DNA from: Cohnella thailandensis
GTDB lineage: Bacteria > Bacillota > Bacilli > Paenibacillales > Paenibacillaceae
Direction of reading: 5' to 3'
Length of the DNA stretch: 64,000 nucleotides
Assembly (NCBI RefSeq): GCF_014212135.1
Contig: NZ_JACJVQ010000008.1
Span: forward strand, 248,001-312,000
Made by a program: the position numbers and the translations under genes. This document shows positions 60,041 through 64,000 of this stretch, one piece after another. Each line of letters begins with the position of its first letter. Within the stretch, counting starts at the first letter, position 1. The notes under the pieces are model-generated. The model did not search any database and was not told where the DNA came from. It worked only from the letters and a program-made list of their open reading frames with translations.

Positions 60041-60476
60041 GTCAATGTGGTGCACCCAGTACCCTACTTTCGCTCGCCGTCGCCAACTCCGTCAATGTGG
60101 TGCACCCGGTACCCTACTTTCGCCCGCCGCCCGCCATTTCCGTCAATGTGGTGCACCCGGTACCCTACTTTCGCCCGCCGTCCTCCATTTCCGTCAATGT
60201 GGTGCACCCGGTACTACACTTTCGCTCGCCGCCCGCCATTTACGTCAATGTGGTGCACCCGGCACCCTACTTTCGCCCACCGCCCGCCATTTACGTCAAT
60301 GTGGTGCATCCGATACCCTACTTTCGCCCGCCGCCCGCCATTTCCGATGTGGTGCACCCAGTACCCTACTTTTGCCCGCCGTCCGCCAACTCCGTCAATG
60401 TGGTGCACCCGGTACCCTACTTTTGCCCGCCGCCCGCCAACTCCGTCAATGTGGTGCACCCGATACCACACTTTCA
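60041..60476. repeat. Nine tandem copies of a 51-bp GTGCAC repeat
   Basis: Units start at 60041, 60091, 60142, 60193, 60244, 60295, 60346, 60394 and 60445 (51 bp; copy 7 has lost three bases). Consensus: GTCAATGTGGTGCACCCGG, then TACCCTACTTTCGCCCGCC and a GCCATTTCC-like end. GGTGCACC and GGTACC are palindromic. The frame stays open in several registers only because the unit is a multiple of three, so I do not call a gene. It is related to the three-copy array at 30687. The region 59953-60040 shows nothing else. Confidence 0.93.
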
Positions 60477-60542
60477 CGATGGCCGAGCTGGCTTAGCTAA
60501 CTGACCGCCCCTCCCCCCCACAGCTCCGCACTAACCTGCCTG

Positions 60543-60725
60543 TAACGGAACTGAGCGACGTTATTTCGCGCCAATACTGCGTTTTTAAAATCTAACGGAA
60601 CTGAGCGACGTTATTTCGATGGAACAAAGGTATTAATAGGCGTTTTGACCAAAATAAGGACTATTATTTCCGTTAGAAATAAAAGGAGCTTCTTAAACCG
60701 CAAATAACGGCTGTCAGTTCCGTTA
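60543..60725. repeat. Convergent heptamer element, copy 2
   Basis: TAACGGA begins at 60543 and 60593; TCCGTTA begins at 60669 and 60719, giving the same 50/76/50 spacing as the element at 50532. The two left units are identical over 26 bp (TAACGGAACTGAGCGACG plus TTATTTCG). It lies 63 bp beyond the 3' end of the SDR gene. Confidence 0.85.
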
Positions 60726-60787
60726 GAGTTGGGAGAGAACACAAAACAACCCGCCGATAATCGGCGGGCTGAGATCAAATCGCAATA

Positions 60788-61549
60788 TTAGTAAGCGCTC
60801 CAGCCGGAGTCGGCCGCGATCGTGACGCCGTTCAGGTACGACGATTCGTCGGACGCCAGGAACAGCGCGATGCTTGCGATCTCCTCCGGGGTACCCGGTC
60901 TCGGCATCAGACTGGTGCCTCGGGTCGCCGCTTCCATTCCGAACGAGTCCACGTTCGCCATGTTCAGCGTAAGCGGCGTAGGAATGAACGCCGGGCCGAT
61001 CGCGTTGCAGCGAATGTTCTGCGGTCCGTACTGCGAGGCGACGTTCTTCGTCATCCCGACGACGGCATGCTTCGAGGCCGTGTAGGCCAAGCCGCCGCGT
61101 CCTCCGGTCAGGCCGGAGATGGACGCCATGTTGACGATCGTTCCGCGCCCCTTCTCGAGGAAAATCGGGAGAGCCTTGCGGATTCCGCGCATGACGCTGG
61201 TCACGTTGATGTCCATGACGCGGTTCCATACTTCGTCCTCGACGTTCGCCGCCGCTTGCATGCGATCCGCCGTTCCCGCGTTGTTGACGAGAATGTCGAC
61301 CGTGCCGAACGCCTTCAACGCCTCATCGAACATCGCTTCAATGTCCTCTTCCTTCGTCACGTTCACTTGCACGCCGATGGCTTCGACGCCAAGCTCCTTC
61401 AGCTCGGCGACCGTCCGTTCCATGCCATGCTTATCGAAGTCCGCGACGACGATCTTCGCTCCTTCCCGGCCGTAGGCGAGAGCGATCGCTTTGCCGATTC
61501 CGGAGCCGCTGCCCGTAATGATGGCCGCTTTATCTTGAAGTCTCCCCAT
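60788..61549 (-). CDS. SDR-family oxidoreductase
   Basis: A 253-residue short-chain dehydrogenase with TGSGSGIG (12-19), NNAG (89-92), S143, Y156 and K160, and a C-terminal TIAADSGWSAY in place of the usual DGG motif. It is the last gene of the operon, 35 bp after the SRPBCC gene. It probably oxidises a hydroxyl of the compound that the flavoprotein dehydrogenates. GGAGGCGTC precedes the ATG. Substrate unknown. Confidence 0.85.
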   Translation of the reverse strand: MGRLQDKAAIITGSGSGIGKAIALAYGREGAKIVVADFDKHGMERTVAELKELGVEAIGVQVNVTKEEDIEAMFDEALKAFGTVDILVNNAGTADRMQAAANVEDEVWNRVMDINVTSVMRGIRKALPIFLEKGRGTIVNMASISGLTGGRGGLAYTASKHAVVGMTKNVASQYGPQNIRCNAIGPAFIPTPLTLNMANVDSFGMEAATRGTSLMPRPGTPEEIASIALFLASDESSYLNGVTIAADSGWSAY

Positions 61550-61584
61550 GAATAAGACGCCTCCTTCTGCGCAATTAATTAGCT

Positions 61585-62040
61585 TTACGCTTTAACCCCT
61601 TCGATCTCCGCGATCTTGCCCGCTACGGCGTCGGTCAGCTCCGTCGCCGTCTTCGGAACGAACGACTTCAGAATCGAATTGACCATCGGGCCCATCGCTC
61701 CCTTGGCGGTAATGTCTAGATGGCCGGTCATGCGGGTGCGGTCCTCGCCGAGAGCTTCCGCCTCGAAATAGCCGCCTCCCGCGAAGTTGTCGGACAAGCC
61801 GGTCAGGTCGAAGGTGACCTTCGTCGGCTCGATCCAGTCCGTGATGTCGATCTTCAGCTTGACCGTCTTCTTCATGAAGCCGAGATCGCCCTTGAACGAC
61901 CAGGTGGATTGGCGGTCGTTAAGAATCGAATGCTCGATGTAACCCGGGACAAGCGGAGCCCACTTGTCCATGTCGCTGACGAACTGCCAGATGCGCCCGA
62001 TCGGGACGGGCAATTCCACGCTATGAGTACCGTTAGGCAT
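61585..62040 (-). CDS. SRPBCC (CoxG/START-like) ligand-binding protein
   Basis: A 151-residue helix-grip protein. It opens with SVELPVPIGRIWQFVSDMDKW (about 7-27), and has FKGDLGFMKKTVKLKIDITDW (about 49-69), GGGYFEAEALGEDRTRMTGHLDI (about 87-109) and a C-terminal helix. The CoxG-like branch of the SRPBCC superfamily binds hydrophobic ligands or membranes. Its place between a flavoprotein and an SDR suggests it carries or binds a hydrophobic pathway compound. AAGGAAG precedes the ATG. Confidence 0.78.
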   Translation of the reverse strand: MPNGTHSVELPVPIGRIWQFVSDMDKWAPLVPGYIEHSILNDRQSTWSFKGDLGFMKKTVKLKIDITDWIEPTKVTFDLTGLSDNFAGGGYFEAEALGEDRTRMTGHLDITAKGAMGPMVNSILKSFVPKTATELTDAVAGKIAEIEGVKA

Positions 62041-62074
62041 GAGTGCGCACTTCCTTATCTAGTTAAAATGTCGA

Positions 62075-63712
62075 TTAGATACTCTTGGCTTCCGACTTGG
62101 CTGCGGCGAGGCCCGCCAGGTACCCGAACGTCATCGCCGGACCGATCGTTCCGCCCGCGCTGACGTAGGTTTGGCCCAGGATGCCCATCGCCGCGTTGCC
62201 GGCCGCGTACAACCCGTCGATCGGCTTGCCGCGCAGGCTGATCACTTGCCCGTTCGCGTTGATGCGCGGTCCGCCGTTCGTGCCGAGCGCGCCGAAGTAG
62301 ATCGGCAGCGCGTAGAACGGAGCCTTCTCGATAGGGCCGATGTTCGCCGCCGCGTTCCCGCCGCCTCCCGGCAGGTTCTCGAAGAACGTCGTGCCGCGAT
62401 GGAAGTCCGGATCGATTCCCTTGGCCGCGTTCTCGTTCCAGCGCTTGACGGTCGCTTCCAGCCCGTCCGGATCGACGCCGATTCGCTCGGCCAGCTCGCG
62501 GATCGATTCCGCGCGGTCGACCCAATCCGGAGTCTCCTCGCCCGGCATCATCGTGATGATCATCTGGCTGTCCTTGAGCTGCTGGTCGAAAATCATCCAA
62601 ACCGGCGGCTCGTTCGGCCATTCGAGGGCAACGGGATCGTATTGATAGAACGCCTTCGGCATGTCGTTGTACGTCGCGCCCTCATGGACGAACCGCTTGC
62701 CGTACCGGTTGACGACGATGCTGTTCGGGCCCATGCGCCCGCCGCCGAGCTGGTTCATGACGCGATCCTCGTATTCGAACGTCGGATCCTGCATCGTCGG
62801 GTACCACCAGGCTTCGCTCATGTTGCCTAGTGCCGCCCCCGCCTCCATGGCCATGATCAGGCCGTCTCCGTCGTTGCCGGCCGGAGACAGCGGATGCGTG
62901 ATCTGCCCCTTCAGGAACGTCTTGACGAGCTCCTGATTCCACTCGAAGCCGCCGGAAGCCAGAATGACGCCTTTTCTCGCCCCGATACAGAGCTTCTTGT
63001 CCCCTTGATTCGCGACGACGCCGATGACGGAGCCCTCTTCGTCAAGCACAAGCTCCTTGCCCGGAGTCTCCAGCAGAGTCTCCACCCCTCGATCAAGCAG
63101 AGTCTTAAACATTGGCGCGATCAGAGCGCGTCCCATCGTGACGATGTTGTTCTCCATGCGCTCGGCGATCTTCGCGAAGTCGACACCGCCGACCGCGCCG
63201 CCTTCTTCGAGCGTAAGCGGCGGGAAAATCGGGTTCTGGCGAATCTTGAAGCCCCACTCCCCGAGCTCGTTCAAGTTATAGGGAATCGGATCGAGCGAAC
63301 GTCCGCTCTTCGCGCCTTCGAGATAGCCGTAATAGGAGGGATACCCGAGCGGAGGCGCGAACCGAAGCGGCGTATTCTCGTGCAGGAAATCGATCATCCG
63401 GTGTCCCTGGTCCACGAATACCTCCACGAGCGCCGGATCCGGCTCCTTGCCCCCGGTCAAACGGCGGATGTACGTGAGCGCTTCTTCCCGGGAATCCTCG
63501 ATGCCGCCCTCCTTCATATAACGGTTCATCGCGATCCACGGAATCCCGCCCGAGAAAGCCGTCGTCCCGCCGATTTGCGAGGTTTTCTCCAGAACGAGCA
63601 CTTCCGCGCCTTGAACGCTGGCCGTCACGGCCGCCGCTAGCGCCGCGCCGCCGGTTCCGAGAACGACCACGTCGACTTCGCGATCCCACTGAGCTGGCTT
63701 TTTGGCTGGCAT
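62075..63712 (-). CDS. FAD-binding dehydrogenase, ketosteroid-dehydrogenase/fumarate-reductase type
   Basis: A 545-residue flavoprotein. The FAD loop is VLGTGGAALAAAVTA (about 17-31), followed by GGTTAFSGGIPWIAMN (about 48-63). A central substrate domain contains AGNDGDGLIMAMEAGA, and the C-terminal FAD segment is GLYAAGNAAMGILGQTYVSAGGTIGPA. This is the layout of 3-ketosteroid-1-dehydrogenases and related enzymes that insert a C=C bond next to a carbonyl. TTGGAGATG precedes the ATG. It leads an operon with the SRPBCC and SDR genes and has a cre-like site upstream. Confidence 0.85.
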   Translation of the reverse strand: MPAKKPAQWDREVDVVVLGTGGAALAAAVTASVQGAEVLVLEKTSQIGGTTAFSGGIPWIAMNRYMKEGGIEDSREEALTYIRRLTGGKEPDPALVEVFVDQGHRMIDFLHENTPLRFAPPLGYPSYYGYLEGAKSGRSLDPIPYNLNELGEWGFKIRQNPIFPPLTLEEGGAVGGVDFAKIAERMENNIVTMGRALIAPMFKTLLDRGVETLLETPGKELVLDEEGSVIGVVANQGDKKLCIGARKGVILASGGFEWNQELVKTFLKGQITHPLSPAGNDGDGLIMAMEAGAALGNMSEAWWYPTMQDPTFEYEDRVMNQLGGGRMGPNSIVVNRYGKRFVHEGATYNDMPKAFYQYDPVALEWPNEPPVWMIFDQQLKDSQMIITMMPGEETPDWVDRAESIRELAERIGVDPDGLEATVKRWNENAAKGIDPDFHRGTTFFENLPGGGGNAAANIGPIEKAPFYALPIYFGALGTNGGPRINANGQVISLRGKPIDGLYAAGNAAMGILGQTYVSAGGTIGPAMTFGYLAGLAAAKSEAKSI

Positions 63713-63763
63713 GTTCGAACATCTCCAATCCGCATAAGAAATCGGCGGTCGTCAAACCCCTCA

Positions 63764-63777
63764 TGTAAGCGTTGTCT
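63764..63777 (+). promoter_or_regulatory. cre-like site upstream of the flavoprotein operon
   Basis: TGTAAGCGTTGTCT matches the CcpA consensus at 13 of 14 positions; 52 bp before the ATG at 63712. Confidence 0.6.
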
Positions 63778-63819
63778 TAAGTGTTCAAAAAAAGAAGAGC
63801 ACCACGTCCAACAACAAAA

Positions 63820-63856
63820 TGATAGTTTAACTATCACCGTGATATAAATCATATCA
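63820..63856. promoter_or_regulatory. Two adjacent palindromes in the divergent promoter region
   Basis: TGATAGTTTAACTATCA (63820-63836) is a perfect 17-bp palindrome. TGATAT-AAATC-ATATCA (63840-63856) follows after 3 bp. Their symmetry and position between divergent genes suggest a repressor operator, perhaps for the product of the gene starting at 63951. Confidence 0.6.
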
Positions 63857-63881
63857 GACGACTTTCGATTTGGCAATTCGG

Positions 63882-63910
63882 TTGTTGCCTTCCGTATCAG
63901 AGGCTATAAT
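63882..63910 (+). promoter_or_regulatory. Sigma-A promoter of the rightward truncated gene
   Basis: TTGTTG (63882-63887), a 17-bp spacer and a perfect TATAAT (63905-63910), 40 bp upstream of the ATG. Confidence 0.75.
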
Positions 63911-63950
63911 ACAAAAAAGAGATCTCGCATCGGAATGAGAGGCTAGTCGA

Positions 63951-64000
63951 ATGGATCCCAAAACGAGGTACGAGAACGAGCGTCTCGCCGGCAAGGAAAG
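63951..64000 (+). CDS. Start of an unidentified gene, cut by the window edge
   Basis: Only 16 codons are present, beginning MDPKTRYENERLAGKE. A promoter and a GAGAGGC ribosome site precede the ATG. Its divergent position next to a catabolic operon and paired palindromes suggests a regulator, but too little is visible to name a family. Confidence 0.55.
   Translation, partial: MDPKTRYENERLAGKE

Noticed and set aside
59992-60504. Three overlapping rightward reading frames of 149-170 codons and one leftward frame in the 51-bp array
   Set aside because: The unit is a multiple of three, so several frames stay open by chance. The products are simple repeats with no ribosome site or promoter.

Overview
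The window looks like chromosomal DNA from a GC-rich member of the Paenibacillaceae (Cohnella- or Paenibacillus-like). The signs are strong Gram-positive ribosome binding sites, frequent TTG/GTG starts, S-layer homology (SLH) domains, YesM/YesN-type two-component pairs beside CUT1 sugar ABC transporters, cre-like sites, a meso-diaminopimelate dehydrogenase and lipoboxes. This placement is inference; no 16S or marker gene is present. I saw no tRNA, rRNA, CRISPR array, insertion sequence or prophage.

Region 1 (1-6808, all minus strand) is a Fur-controlled haem-uptake locus of Isd type. It holds an SLH-anchored protein with three NEAT domains, a haem-binding lipoprotein, a FecCD permease, an ATPase whose frame runs without a stop into an IsdG haem monooxygenase, and a membrane-anchored single-NEAT protein cut by the window edge. 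Two near-perfect Fur boxes sit at 1024-1042 and 6779-6799. Region 2 (7.0-12.0 kb) is housekeeping: an NADPH-FMN reductase, a MATE pump, meso-DAP dehydrogenase and NADP glutamate dehydrogenase.

Region 3 (12.0-30.7 kb) is a long minus-strand catabolic cluster with a divergent sensor kinase/response regulator. The enzyme set (mutarotase, dehydrogenases, lactonase, enolase-superfamily dehydratase, two SDRs, FAH-family hydrolase) matches the non-phosphorylative L-fucose/L-rhamnose oxidation route. Embedded in the same tightly packed operon is a three-component oxygenase (membrane di-iron desaturase-like protein, Rieske ferredoxin, FAD reductase), which has no role in that route. I suggest it removes a substituent, such as an O-methyl group, from the sugar. 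An 11-copy, 52-bp hairpin repeat lies inside the cluster.

Region 4 (30.8-50.3 kb) is a mosaic: HxlR and PadR regulators with partners, an alpha/beta hydrolase with a repeat-built insertion, a TelA/VWA/membrane-protein operon, a split chromate transporter, a cytoplasmic pectinesterase, guanine deaminase, a MalY-type lyase, an orphan sensor kinase, and a TetR/MFS/SnoaL group with four copies of one operator. Region 5 (50.7-59.9 kb) is a second glycan unit: GH43, an (alpha/alpha)6 glycosidase, a response regulator and kinase, and a complete CUT1 transporter. Region 6 (60.8-64.0 kb) is an SDR, SRPBCC and flavoprotein operon with a divergent, truncated gene.

The most unusual non-coding signal is a set of intergenic repeat families that differ in sequence but share a 50-52 bp period, at 20.9, 30.7, 35.3, 50.5, 60.0 and 60.5 kb. 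Two of these loci place four TAACGGA heptamers with identical geometry.
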